A program made the translations under genes and the position numbers. From Quercus robur (taxonomy: Eukaryota; Streptophyta; Magnoliopsida; Fagales; Fagaceae), in assembly GCF_932294415.1 (NCBI RefSeq), contig NC_065543.1, positions 45,347,777-45,411,776 of the forward strand: a stretch of 64,000 nt of DNA, read 5' to 3'. Below are positions 22,864-34,180 of this stretch, one piece after another. How positions within the stretch are numbered: position 1 is the first letter of the stretch; each line of letters opens with the position of its first letter. Under the pieces are notes generated by a model, which saw only the letters and a program-made list of their open reading frames with translations, was not told the origin of the DNA and searched no databases.

Positions 22864-24632
22864 TGTCACGCCCCAAACCCAAAAGGGTCCAAAGCATGGG
22901 AAAGACATCTTAAAAGTACCTGTAGATTTTTCCTTTTTGACAATTCAATCCAAATAAATCATATCAAGTATCAATATCAATAATTATTATTATAATTCTA
23001 TTAAATATACTCCCAAAGTAAGTCAGAGTTCTATGCAATAATTATAAGGTCCACTGGCCACAAAAGAATGGATGTCTGAATAAATACAATTACATATCAT
23101 TAACTTGTCCTATCCGTGGAAATAAAGTCACAACCACTATAATATACAAAAGAATGAGTCAAGTCTACTCTATAATGTACATCATCTAAATATCTCCATT
23201 ACAAAAGTTCAGCCTCAATCAATAGTTAGTCTAACTACTTTAGCCACCAAAAAGCAATCTCAGAATGATCGTTACCTACTTTGAAAAAGTTTGTAAAATA
23301 ATGGAATGAGACAGAGCCCAGTAAGTAGCATAATTAATGGGGATGGGGGAAATACAAGTTTTATAACGATGAACAGTTTACAAAGCATGTTATAATTTGG
23401 GAATTTCCAAGTAAATTCTATGAAACCATTTCCAAAAATAATATGACAAGAATGAATAAATTGACATAGCACAAAGCTTCTCAAGATGCTCTCATGAAAT
23501 TACATACTATATATTCCTCAAAATATCTCAATATGAAACTACATACTATACACTGTGAGCAATAACAACACCCTTCCCAACCAGTAAAACTAACCCAAGG
23601 CCACATGACAATCGCCAACACAAAGTCGGAACTAATCTACCGACACAAAGCCGGAACTCATCGTCGACACAAAGCTAGAACTCATCACCGACACAAATCT
23701 GGAACTAATTTGCCAACACAAAGCCGGAACTCATCGCGTACACAAAGTCGGAACTAATAATCATCACAAAGACGGGTCCTAAGATACCAATGTCACACAA
23801 ACTATAATATCTAGTTGGGTAATCACATGTCACAACTCAAGGGTAAAAACATAAAGAGCTCACAGTTTAAATGAAATCAAAACACAGTTCAATTTCCAGT
23901 AGTTTCACAAAACCCTTTTTTATATCCAAAATATTCACAAAGTTCTCAAAGCCTTCAAACTCATTTTTTGTCAAGAAGATTTTGTATCAATTTTCCCAAA
24001 TATCAAAGCATCTTTAATTTTGCAAATAATGCAATAAGGAATAAAATCCATTCTCATGAATTCAATCAACAATGATAATCTTTTCTATGCTAACAAATCA
24101 TGCATTTCCCCATATGCATTGCCAAATATGATGCCATTTTCACAAATAATCACATATAAGTTACAACATAAAACTTTCTAGGAAAATATATTTTCCATAA
24201 ACAATTTCCCAAAATGTGTTTAACCCAAAAATAATGCTTTATGCAACATGGTGATTTTCCAAAAATATCTCATTAAAAAGCTACTAACACTACAACTCGC
24301 AAAAAGTTTAACTCTCCAAGCTCCAAAGAAGATTAGCTAGAACCTTTTTCCTATGAAGTTTTCCAATGATCTTGCCAAAAAATGGTAGTGGAAGTGATGA
24401 GAAGTGGTACCGGCAAAAGAGTAAGGGAGTGTGAGAGAGGAGGGTTTGTGAGGAAAATGAAAAGGAAAGAAAGATGTAAAAGATCCTTGGTTGACCGGCC
24501 AAATAAGGAGAGATATTTGTGAGTGTGTGGTGTGTGGTGGGGAAATAAGGGGTAGGTGGTTCATTTGTGGCCCCTTAAAAAAATCTGATCCCTTTTTTTT
24601 TTTTTTTTTAAATAGTGGGCTGGGACGTTACA
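22864..24632 (-). repeat. LTR C of the Gypsy array (right, 5' LTR)
   Basis: 1769 bp. It contains six to seven CACAAAGCCGG minisatellite units (about 23600-23775). It is followed by ATTAT, the right target-site copy. Confidence 0.88.
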
Positions 24633-24904
24633 ATTATTTTGGTGTATATGTGTGATGTTTGTGTGACGTTATTTAGTAAGTAAATTTAATTATTTAACTA
24701 TATACTTCTAACAGTCTTTTTTTTTGTGTGGTTTCAAACTTCATTTTAATAGATAGGGCCTAACATGTGAATTTTTTTAAATGAGAGGTAAAGTAAAAGA
24801 GACAATGATTGAACTTAAAATATGAAGTATAATTAATCTAATTAATTATTTGACTAAGAATTTGTTAATTTTGTTACTACCCGAGCCTAAAACCCTAACA
24901 AACC

Positions 24905-25340
24905 ATTTGTTTCGGCATTGTAACGTGGCCAGAAGCTACAGCAATATGGTTCGGTTTTGCATTCACATTGAGGACAGAGTATATCATACCAGGATCTATC
25001 ATAAGCAGGTTATTTTATGGCTTGAAACTCGCTAATTTGACAAGAAGAGTACAGAACCTTATCTAAGGTGCTGGTCACTAGCTCGTGGGCAACGTGGATC
25101 CGCAGAAATAAAGGAGTTTGAAGGAGTTAGTGTTAATGCTTTATCCATTAATTCTGCATCCAAGTCTGAACCTATATGCTTTCAAAAAAAAAAGTCTGAA
25201 CCTATATGTAGGCACAAAGAAGCTGGGTTGGTAGGAAAGGACAGTGAGTAACGAAAAATGATGCAAATCCAAATATAACCATTAAGCAGCAAACCCATAT
25301 GAGATTGTTGCTAAAAAATCCTACAAATAAAGATGCACAC
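24905..25340. repeat. Segmental repeat, copy B, first part
   Basis: Matches 11190-11600 and 33405-33800. It starts at the same CATTTGTTT.GGCATTGTAACGTGG phrase. Within it, AAGTCTGAACCTATATG is doubled (about 25162 and 25192). The match is interrupted after about 25340. Confidence 0.75.
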
Positions 25341-25450
25341 CCAACCAATGATATGTGGTAACAGGGAGGCACATGACTACGATAAAATCCCATCGATGGT
25401 TTACTCTTTTGAGCACTAATAAGTAGTGGAAAATTGTGTCCCGTGACAGA

Positions 25451-25620
25451 CTGAAATTAAGGGTCAGAATTGAATGCTATTTCTAATCATATATTTTTGT
25501 AACAGTCCAAATCTTCTGCTGAAATTAAGGGTCAGAATTGAATGCTATTTCTAACCATATACTCTTCTGCTGAAATTAAGGGTCAGAATTGAATGCTATT
25601 TCTAACCATATACTCTTGCA
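25451..25620. repeat. Three tandem copies of a ~45-bp unit
   Basis: CTGAAATTAAGGGTCAGAAT with its following TGAATGCTATTTCTAA.CATAT starts at 25451, 25519 and 25570. The first copy is followed by a 20-bp longer spacer than the second. Non-coding. Confidence 0.85.
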
Positions 25621-25881
25621 ACAAAGTCCAACCTTTAGTAAATCTTCTGTTTTAACATCCATTCTATACTCTACCGATCAAAGTTTACCACAGATATTTA
25701 ATTTATATTTAATTTTAAGCATTTTTTACTCCAACTTTTTAAAAAAAATAAAAGTTTCAATAACCCAAACCATCCCACTGGTCCTTCATTACCACCATCA
25801 GCTTTCGTTGGCGCCACCAGGAGTAGATCACCGACAACATCAACGGCCAACAGCCACCCATCACCGCAACACATCCCCTAC

Positions 25882-26286
25882 TGTAACAAAATAGAAATGA
25901 AGGAAGAAAAAGATGTGTGAACACATAGGAAGAAAAGAGAGAGAAATTGAGAGAAAAGATAAGAAACTTTCTCTAATTCTTGTATTGAATGAATCTGTAC
26001 ACTTATTAGGCTTATATACATCTCTGAACCTAAATACCCAAAACAGAGTGCAACGGAATAACAGAAGAATAAGAGAAACTAAGGGAGCTAAGGGAGTTAG
26101 TTACAACACGTGTAGGAATTAGTTACAGCACACGTGTGATATAATCTGAGTTAAATAAACAACTAAGACTACATGCCATTTAGCTGCTCTTCTAAGTAGA
26201 CTTGTAGCTTAGCTTGTTTGTGGTGTCGTTTTACTCTTCTTTTCATTCTTCTTATTCTCTGATCCTTTCTTCTTAATTATCTGATA
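25882..26286 (-). repeat. Copia 3' LTR
   Basis: 405 bp, nearly identical to 30935-31339. The last codons of pol (after LFTKALCSQQLKFLISKM) run up to the adjoining polypurine tract. Confidence 0.93.
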
Positions 26287-26297
26287 CTCCCCCTCAA
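26287..26297 (-). promoter_or_regulatory. Polypurine tract of the Copia element
   Basis: On the - strand TTGAGGGGGAG immediately precedes the 3' LTR, as expected for the plus-strand primer. Confidence 0.8.
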
Positions 26298-26299
26298 GA

Positions 26300-27790
26300 T
26301 GAGACTCAGAACTATGTATGTTTAATACATTCATCTTGGAAATTAAGAACTTCAGCTGCTGACTGCATAATGCCTTGGTAAACAGATCTGCTAGCTGTGT
26401 ATGTGTGGGAGTGAAGAATAAACGAATCACCTTTTCTTATACCTTGTCTCTAACCAAATGGCAGTCTACTTCTATGTGTTTTGTACGTTCGTGGAAGACA
26501 GGGTTCTCACCAATATAGATTGCTGCCTGATTATCACAGAAAAGCATGCCCGGTTGTGGATGATCAACTTCAAAATCCTTTAATAGAGCCAACAGCCAAC
26601 TCATTTCACAAACACTTAAGGCCATTGCCCTATACTCAGCTTCAGCTGAGGATCTAGAAACTATGGATTGTTTCTTAGACTTCCATGAAATCAATGAGTC
26701 TCCTAAAAACACACAAAATCCAGTAGTAGATCTTCTGGTATCTACACAAGAGGCCCAATCTGCATCCGTGTAAGCCTTCAAATGCAAATCTGACTTTGAT
26801 GATAAGAGAATGCCTTGGCCAGGGCATCCTTTAATGTATTGCAACACCTTGTAGGCTGCATCAAGATGTGGCTTTCTAGGCTTAGCCATGAATTGGCTTA
26901 GTTTATGAACTGAATAGGTGATATCTGGTCTTGTTATGGTTAGGTAAAGTAGCCTTCCAACTAATCTCCTATAAACACCCGGATCAGTCAACAATTCTCC
27001 TTGAAATTTGCTTAGTTTTAAGTTTTGTTCCATTGGCACTTTGCTGGGTTTGCAACCTGTCATTCCAGCATCTTTAAGAACCCCTAATGCATACTTCCTT
27101 TGACATAATGAAATTCCTTTCTCTGATCTAGCAACCTCAAGACCAAGAAAGTATTTCAAACTACCAAGGTCTTTCAACTTGAATTCCTGATTCAAAGAAG
27201 TTTTAAGATCTTCAACTGCTTGAGCATCATTACTTGCAATTAGAATGTCATTAACATAAACAAGCAATGCTATGAAAGTCTAATTGCACTTCTTAGTGAA
27301 CAAGGAGTAATCTGATTTGGATTGCTTGAAACCATATTTTAAAATGGTTGAAGAGAACTTGGAGTACCACTGTCTTGATGCTTGCTTGAGACCATACAAA
27401 GACTTGTTAAGCTTGCAAACTAGGTTCTCCCCCTTGCTGTGAAATCTCTGAGGTAACTGCATATAGACTTCTTCATGGAGATCACCATTAAGAAAGGCAT
27501 TGTTCACATCAAGTTGGACCAAATGCCAACCTCTCACAGCAGAAATTGCAAGCAAAGTTTTGACAGTAGTGAGCTTAGCAACAGGTGAAAATGTATCAGT
27601 GAAGTCTAAGCCAGCTTGTTGAGTGAACCCTTTGGCAACAAGCCTGGCTTTGTATCTGTCCAAAGAGCCATCAGCATTGTATTTGACTCTATAGACCCAT
27701 TTGCACCCAATGGCCCTTTTATGAGGAGGTAAAGGTGTAATGGACCAGGTCTGATTGGCCTCCAAAGCAGCAATTTCAGATGCCATAGCA
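26300..27790 (-). pseudogene. Copia reverse transcriptase and RNase H (broken)
   Basis: The RT fragment 27280-27786 has [32 protein letters not shown] and [14 protein letters not shown] stop (TAG, about 27277) then interrupts the chain. 26437-27267 continues with [12 protein letters not shown], where the catalytic YVDD is YVND (27247-27258), followed by KYFLGLEVA, the RNase H region ([31 protein letters not shown]) and the KHIEVDCH motif. A further TAA (about 26434) precedes the final PTHTQLADLFTKAL piece. The loss of the second catalytic Asp and two stops mean no active enzyme. It is in the correct Copia order after integrase. Confidence 0.93.
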
Positions 27791-29530
27791 TCCTGCCAAT
27801 TAGAATCTTTGATTGCCTCATGGTAAGATGTAGGTTCAGGAATGGCAGAGATGAGGGAGCAGAAATGTGCATAATTGGAGGTAATTTGGAAGAATTAAGG
27901 TAATGAGACAAGGGAAAGAGGATACCTGACTTGTTGGCAGAAAGGGAAGGTGGATTATCAGTAACAACTGTGCTGCATTTAAAATCAGTTAAGTATGCAG
28001 GTGGTTTAGAGATTCTGGATGACTTTCTTAAGGGAATAGAAGATGGAAGAGTAGAAGGAATGATAGGTTGGATAGATTGAGAAGGTGAAGGATTTGCAGA
28101 ATTTGTAACAAGGAATTCTACAGAATCTTCAACAGGTAAGTCTGCAGAATTGTGAACAAGTGAATCTGCAGGAGCTGAAACTGAGATATCAGTAGGTAAA
28201 GTAGCTAAAGGAACATCATGATTGGAAAGAGTATCAGTGAGAGGAACCTGAGGGACATAAGAAGAAGTGCCAGAGGTTTCAAAATCAAAGAAAGAGGCAG
28301 GTGGTTCAGCTACTGAAGGAAAAAGGTGAGATAAAGGGATATTTGTGTTTGGAGAAAAAGAATGAGGCTGTGAAATGAAAGGAAATACAGTCTCAAGAAA
28401 ATGAACATCCCTGGATATGAAAAATCTCTTGGAAGTCAAATCAAGTAATTTGTAACCCTTAACTCCAAACAGGTAACCAAGAAAGACACAAGGGGATGAT
28501 CTAGGATCAAATTTTGATCTGTTATGGGATAAGGTGGAGGCAAAGCAAAGACAGCCAAATACCTTTAAATGAGTAAAAGAAGGAGGCTTTCCATAGAGTT
28601 TTTCAAAGGGAGTTTTCTAGTTCAGAATTTTAGAGGGTAATCTATTGATTATATGTACAGCAGTCAATACACAGTCACCCCAATAGCAAATAGGAACATT
28701 AGATTGAAATTTTAATGCCCTTGCAATGCTTAAAATGTGCTGGTGTTTCCTCTCCACAACTGAATTTTGTTGTGGAGTGGCAACACATGAATGTTGGTGA
28801 ATGATGCCTTTGCTTGCATAAAAGTCTTTTAAGAAAAATTCAGGGGCATTATCAGTTCTAATGATCTTAATATTTGCATGAAATTGTGTATTTATCATGT
28901 TATAGAAAGAAATCAGCAAAGGTCTAGTTTCAGCGATTTCATAAGATAAATCCAAGTGGATCTTGTGGCATCATCCACAATGGTAAGAAAAAATTTGAAT
29001 CCATCATGAGTGAGCTTGGCAAATGGTCCCCAAACATCACAATGGATCAAATCAAAAGCAGCATTTGAAATATGATTAAGAAAGGGAAATGGAAGCCTCT
29101 TCTGTTTTGCAATGGGACAAAGAACACAATTTTTATTGCTATGAAAATTTTGTACATCAGGTATATGACTGTGTAAGGCCTGAAACTTATTATCAGAGGC
29201 ATGTTCTAACCTCATGTGCCAAAGGTAAGACTTGGTAACACTAGGAATGGACATAGAATCAGATACAGAATTGACAAAAGATTGAAAAACAGACTCAAGA
29301 GTTGAAGAATCTTCTGAAACAGATTTGCAAGAGGATGCAGTGTGCAGCAGATACAGATTGTCATGTAATTCACCCACTCCAATCGTTTTCCAACAAGGTC
29401 CTGTATAAAGCACAAATTTGACAGAAAAATGAAACAACATGAAAGTGTTTTGGTTAATTTGCTAATAGAAATCAGGTTGAAGGTGAAAGAGGGGACACAC
29501 AGTACATTTTCAAGTTTCAAAGTTGAAGTA
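27790..29530 (-). pseudogene. Copia integrase region (broken)
   Basis: GAG-pre-integrase with an LWHMRLEHAS..CVLCPIAKQK HHCC-type finger (about 29090-29220) is followed by the integrase core. The first Asp is in IHCDVWGPF (about 29030), the second in IRTDNAPEF, and the Glu in [12 protein letters not shown] (about 28740-28770). Frameshifts occur near 29395 and 28945, a stop at about 28617, and another shift near 27890 in the Ser/Pro-rich C-terminal linker (28100-28400). The catalytic triad letters are all visible, but the chain is not continuous. Confidence 0.9.
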
Positions 29531-29532
29531 AC

Positions 29533-30003
29533 CTAAATTGTACCTATATGTGTAACTGTGACCCTTTCACCATTAGGTAATTGAACAAATGTGGAAATGG
29601 AGCTAGTGATGTGTGTAAACAAAGATAAGGAATGCACTATGTGGTCTGTGGCTCCGGTATCAAGGATCCAAACATCAGTACCATAGGCATTCTTATTGAC
29701 AGGATTAACAGCAAAAACTGAATGTTGCAAGTCTAAGGAAACAAAATCTGACCAAGTATTACACACATTACCTGAAAGAGCAGAATTAGCTGAGTGCAAT
29801 GCATCATTGGCAGCACCAGATGTGGATGCATGATGAGAGCTAAGCATTGAGATTAACTGTTGATATTGTTCTGAAGTAAAGGGAAATGAATTGACCTGTT
29901 GATTGCCAGAATTGTTAGAATTGCCTTGATCATCTTCAGTCAAGACTTGATTGGCCATGGCCACTCTGCCCTTCTGCTTGTAACCTGGAGGATATCCTAC
30001 CAA
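29533..30003 (-). pseudogene. Copia protease region
   Basis: Contains WILDTGATDHIV (about 29640-29675), the aspartic protease active site, followed by LPNGERVTVTHIG. It is separated from gag by a frameshift and from the integrase region by a stop (about 29531). The protease would cleave the polyprotein. Confidence 0.88.
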
Positions 30004-30908
30004 TTTGTAGCATTTTCTACAACATGTCCAAGCTTGCCACAGTGACTACATACAGGCCTCCCTTTTGCATTGATTCCTTTAGTGCTCTTGTTGTATCCTG
30101 GATATGGAATCCCTTGATTGAATCCTTGATTCTTGACTGCAAGGGCAGTTGATTCAACAGAAGGAACAACAGTAAATCCTGAATACCTTTGCCTTTCCTC
30201 TTGAATCACCAGAGAAAATGCCTTATCAATGGAAGGACTAGGCTCCATCATGAGTATTTGTGTTTTCACTTGAGAATAGGAATCATTCAACCCGTTCAAG
30301 AATTGCATGAGAGAATCTTGATGCTGGAAGGTTGTGATCTTATCATTCACACCACAGGTGCACTTTCCACATGAACAACAAGGTGAAGGCCTGAAATTCA
30401 ATAATTGATCCCAGGCAGCTTGAAGATCAGTGAAGAAACCTGTGACTGTAGCAGCACCTTGCATCATAGTTGAGATTTGTTTCTGAAGTTGAGAGATCCT
30501 AGGTCCATTTGCTTGAGAGAATCGTTTCTTGAGAGTATTCCACACTTCGAATGCAGTGTCTCTGTAAATTATACTGGCAGTGAGGTTAGGAGAAACTGAA
30601 TTCAAGATCCAAGAGGAGATTATTGAATTGCATTTGGACCAGGCTTGCTTCTCTAATGGTGTGATCGCCATTGATGCATTAACAGTACCATCAACGAATC
30701 CAAGCTTGCTTTTGGTATCCAAAGCCATTCTCATTGCTCTGGACCACATAGGATAATTGTCCTCCGTTAATGGTTGAGTAACCAGAATCGCACCTGGTGT
30801 TTCACCATGATGCAAGAAAAATGGACTTCGTGGATCTTCCATCGGAGTCAGTTCTCGTTGAGAGGAGAAAACCTGAGTAGCCTGAGTAGCTTGAGTATTC
30901 GACGCCAT
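30004..30908 (-). pseudogene. Copia gag (frameshifted in the zinc knuckle)
   Basis: The start ATG is at 30906-30908, about 13 bases after the primer site. It has the gag motifs SPFFLHHGETPGAILVTQPL, DNYPMWSRAMRMAL, LGFVDGT and WNTLKKRFSQANGPR, and the QVKTQILMMEPSPSIDKAFS segment. The CCHC knuckle begins CSHCGKLGH but a one-base loss in an A run (about 30013-30016) shifts the frame before the last Cys. The longer open frame upstream of 30908 is LTR sequence. Gag would form the virus-like particle. Confidence 0.92.
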
Positions 30909-30920
30909 TGAAGAAGGCTC

Positions 30921-30934
30921 GAGCTTTGATACCA
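30921..30934 (-). promoter_or_regulatory. Primer binding site of the Copia element
   Basis: TGGTATCAAAGCTC on the - strand, directly after the GTTACA end of the 5' LTR. It is close to the initiator tRNA-Met complement. Confidence 0.8.
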
Positions 30935-31339
30935 TGTAACAAAATAGAAATGAAGGAAGAAAAAGATGTGTGAACACACAGGAAGAAAAGAGAGAGAAAT
31001 TGAGAGAAAAGATAAGAAACTTTCTCTAATTCTTGTATTGAATGAATTTGTACACTTATTAGACTTATATACATCTCTGAACCTAAATACCCAAAACAGA
31101 GTGCAACGGAATAACAGAAGAATAACAGAAACTAAGGGAGCTAAGGGAGTTAGTTACAACACGTGTAGGAATTAGTTACAGCACACGTGTGATATAATCT
31201 AAGTTAAATAAACAACTAAGACTACATGCCATTTAGCTGCTCTTCTAAGTAGATTTGTAGCTTAGCTTGTTTGTGGTGTCGTTTTACTCTTCTTTTCATT
31301 CTTCTTATTCTCTGATCCTTTCTTCTTAATTGTCTGATA
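30935..31339 (-). repeat. Copia 5' LTR
   Basis: 405 bp, TATCAGA..GTTACA on the coding strand. It is followed on the + strand by CCTAC, the right target-site copy. Confidence 0.93.
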
Positions 31340-31394
31340 CCTACCGAAAATAATTTCAATTTTTTTTTTTTTAAACAAGCCCAACAGATCCCCC

Positions 31395-31998
31395 ACCAAT
31401 TGGAGAAAAGGAAATATGAGATTTAGGGTTTTGTGGGAATACGTACCGGTGATGGAACGTCATTTGTCAGGTTTACTGAAAGTCTTTCACTTTTGGTTTA
31501 TTAGTATATGCTTTAATTCAAAGCATGTGTTAAAAACCCTTGAGAGAGTGTGAGAAGAAATCCAAAAAGATAAAAAGTGAAAAAAAGAGGAATGGTATCT
31601 GCCACTATCTCTCTATCTCTGTGTGTGTTGCTAGCATGTGCATGTGAGGCGTGTTACGGTCTCCTGTATGTGTGGGTGAGTGAGACTAACACTTCCTCAT
31701 CAAGCCTCATATGTGAGTGTTACACGCACTCTCTTAGTTAACTTGCTGTTAACTTGTTCATTTAATTTGTGTCATGTACATGAGTCAAAAAGGAGATCAA
31801 AGTTACTCATGGGAACTAGGCCCGGTTACGTGTATTTTGTATCAATAAAGCAACACCTATATTGCTATCAATAAAAAATGTGAAGTTATAGCTAATAACC
31901 CCCCCCCCCCCCCCCAAAAAAAAAATCAAATAAAGAATTGTAGACATGACCGTGTATATTATAATTTTACATGGAGATTTTTGAAAAGAAAAAAAATG

Positions 31999-32036
<38 letters not shown>

Positions 32037-32776
32037 AAGAAAGAGAGGCCTGAAAAAGAGAAATGAGTGAATTATACTAAAGATTTTTGGATCTTTTCTT
32101 GGATGATGATGATTGATATAGAATTTTCAATTTTCTGGTACATTGGATGAGGGACTCATGCTATAATATAAACACTTTATACTCATAAGTAATGAGTAAT
32201 AAGGGTTTCAAAAATATGTGTTTTTTTTCTTTTAACGGAAGAATTGAATGTTCATTACAAGGATAAAGCTTCTTAGTTTTCCATTCAATTCAATACAGTT
32301 TGAGGTCTAAAACAATAATTTTGAATGAACCTTTTTATATTTGAAGATCACTTAATTAGTATTTAGTTAATGTTATATATTTCAATTTATATATAATAGT
32401 TACCATTTGTACTTTTTAATATGGCTAATTTATTTAATGGTAATTGGGTTGAAATTTTACTAATTCATAATTTTTTTGGGAAATGCTAAAGCTACTAGTA
32501 AAAATTTTCAAAACTAATATAGTAATGAATATAATTAGTAGCACTTCATCAAAATGAATAACAGTCAAAATAATAAATATGATTAATAGCACCTCATCAA
32601 AATGAATAATAGTCAAAATAATGAATATGAACCATGGAAAAGCTTAAAGCTAAGCTAAACAAGAGTGACTAAATAACTCGATTTTATCCGGATAAAACTG
32701 GTTTCTTTCTTTGTCTCCCCACTACCAGGGGTAAAACAAACACAAAATAAAACTAGCTTTCACCTATAAAAACAAG

Positions 32777-32813
<37 letters not shown>

Positions 32814-33175
32814 AACACAAATCTGAAGCAAAATCAAACCTGAAAGAAACAGAGAAGAAGGTCCAACGCAGCAACAAAAAACATGAAAATTTTACTTTTT
32901 ATGCTTTAAATAGAGAGAGTGGCAAAATTTCTAGCAATCAGTACCCAAAAAAGAGGTTTGAGATTTTATTTATTTATTTTTAATCTGCTAATTTTAATTT
33001 TGTTTTGTTGAGAAAGAAAGAGAGAATAAGTGATTTTCTAGCTTCTATGCGTAAAAGACTAAGTTTTACACTCTAAAACTCCCATAGAGAGAAAACCAAT
33101 CATTAGTTATACATTAAACGAAGAAAAAAAATAATTCCCCCTTTTTTTATTTGTTTATAAGAGTGATTTCCGTCT
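31395..33175. repeat. Segmental repeat, copy B, second part
   Basis: 31395-31575 matches 12150-12330 and 32075-33150 matches 12570-13620, in the same order and orientation as copy A. It has extra sequence in between: a C run at 31900-31916, a GA tract at about 32007-32035, and an RNA-like TCTCTCTATCTCTGTGTGTG patch. In the 32500-32620 part the phrase CACCTCATCAAAATGAATAA is present twice where copy A has it once, a small internal duplication. Confidence 0.8.
32779..32808. repeat. (GA)n microsatellite in segmental copy B
   Basis: GA tract of about 15 units, at the paralogous position of 13230-13269. Confidence 0.9.
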
Positions 33176-33189
33176 TGTTATCTGCTTTA

Positions 33190-33450
33190 TGTCATTTTGT
33201 ATAGAAACATGGTGCTGATATGTAGATATTTTAGACATGCCTCTGTCCAGAAAGGAAAGGGAGGAACCTATAGAAACTCAAAATGCCTAGTGGTGTTTAT
33301 CTGGAGAATTTGCAGCAATGCATTAATGGTGAAAGCTAGGAAGATGCTCTCTGAAGGCCTGTTACCCTTTGTAATGACAAGGATGAGACAATACATAGAA
33401 CACTTGTTTTAGCATTGCGATGTGGCTACAGCAGTACGGTTTGATTGTGT
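33190..33450 (+). pseudogene. LINE fragment: reverse-transcriptase zinc-binding (zf-RVT-like) remnant
   Basis: The + frame reads VFIWRICSNAL, then RKMLSEGL.PF, then IEHLF, a stop and HCDVA. This spacing resembles the zf-RVT domain at the C-terminus of plant LINE proteins (W-R-N-A-L, C-P-C, ETIEHLFxxC). The Cys residues are mostly lost. The IEHLF.HC part is also at the start of segmental copies A (about 11185) and B (about 24905). Confidence 0.5.
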
Positions 33451-34180
33451 ATTAACATTAAGGACACAAACACAGTATATCATACCAGGATCTATCAAAA
33501 GCAGGTAATTTTTATGGCTTGAAACCGAGTAATTTGACAAGAAGAGTACAGAACCTTCTCTGAGGTGATGGTCACTAGCTTGTGGGCATTTTGGATAGAC
33601 AGAAACAATGGAGTTTGAAGGCATTGATGTTAATGGTTTATCAATTTATAATTTTGCATCCAAGTCTGAATCTATATGCAAGTTGGCACAGAGAAGCTAG
33701 GTTGGTAGGAAAGGACAGTGAGTAGCCAAAAACGATTCAAATCCAGATATGAACATATTAAGCAGCAAACCCATATGTGCACCAATCAAATCAAGCGCAA
33801 AAGCAAGGTTGGAGCTAAACAATCTTACAAATAAAGATATACACCCAACGAAACCACACAATGCACATCAACCAATACAAGAAGTAAACACAATACATAA
33901 CTGAACAAGCAGCAAAATCAAAATCCACAAACAGTACAGTACAGTAATTGGAAAATGTCCATTAAAAAAAAATTTTGAGGTATATTGTCACCTGTTCAGA
34001 GGAGGAGGAGATGAAAATGGCAGTGGAGAGGGAGGAGGCGGAGGAAGAAAGGTTGAAAAAATGGGTTTGGAATGAAATCTTCCAGGGGTTTTTCCTAGAA
34101 AAAATACCGTTAAGAGTTAAATCCAGCTAAGTAGGACTAGGTTTGCATGGATTAAAAGGGACGAAAGAGACTACGTAAAT
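33405..34180. repeat. Segmental repeat, copy C
   Basis: 33405-33800 matches 11190-11600. 33930-34090 matches the region of the small membrane ORF (AACAG|GT donor and GGAGGAGGCGGAGGAAGA) around 12050-12110. It lacks the third part seen in A and B. The reading frame equivalent to the copy A membrane protein is not kept. Confidence 0.7.

Larger units (their letters stand above)
14273..24632 (-). mobile_element. Ty3/Gypsy tandem array: LTR-internal-LTR-internal-LTR
   Basis: Three ~1.75-kb LTRs (14273-16007, 18591-20402, 22864-24632) alternate with two ~2.5-kb internal regions. On the + strand each LTR starts TGTCA.GCC and ends G.CATTACA or CGTTACA; on the coding (-) strand it runs TGTAACGCC..GGCGTGACA. 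The whole array is flanked by ATTAT (14268-14272 and 24633-24637), so it occupies one insertion site. A primer site complementary to initiator tRNA-Met (TGGTATCAAAGC on the - strand) lies beside the right LTR of each unit, and a purine tract (AGAGGGGA) precedes the left one. Each internal region keeps gag, the start of protease and a decayed RT/RNase H; integrase is missing. The layout fits unequal recombination between LTRs. Confidence 0.9.
25882..31339 (-). mobile_element. Ty1/Copia retrotransposon with non-canonical TA..CA LTR ends
   Basis: Two 405-bp LTRs (25882-26286 and 30935-31339) enclose a 4.65-kb internal region. The target duplication is CCTAC (25877-25881 and 31340-31344). On the coding strand the LTR runs TATCAGA..GTTACA, i.e. 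TA..CA, not TG..CA. The primer site TGGTATCAAAGC abuts the 5' LTR and a TTGAGGGGGAG polypurine tract abuts the 3' LTR. The LTRs differ at 7 of 405 positions by my count (about 1.7%), so insertion is fairly recent. Gag, protease, integrase, RT and RNase H follow in Copia order but with stops, frameshifts and a mutated RT active site. It splits segmental copy B. Confidence 0.95.
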
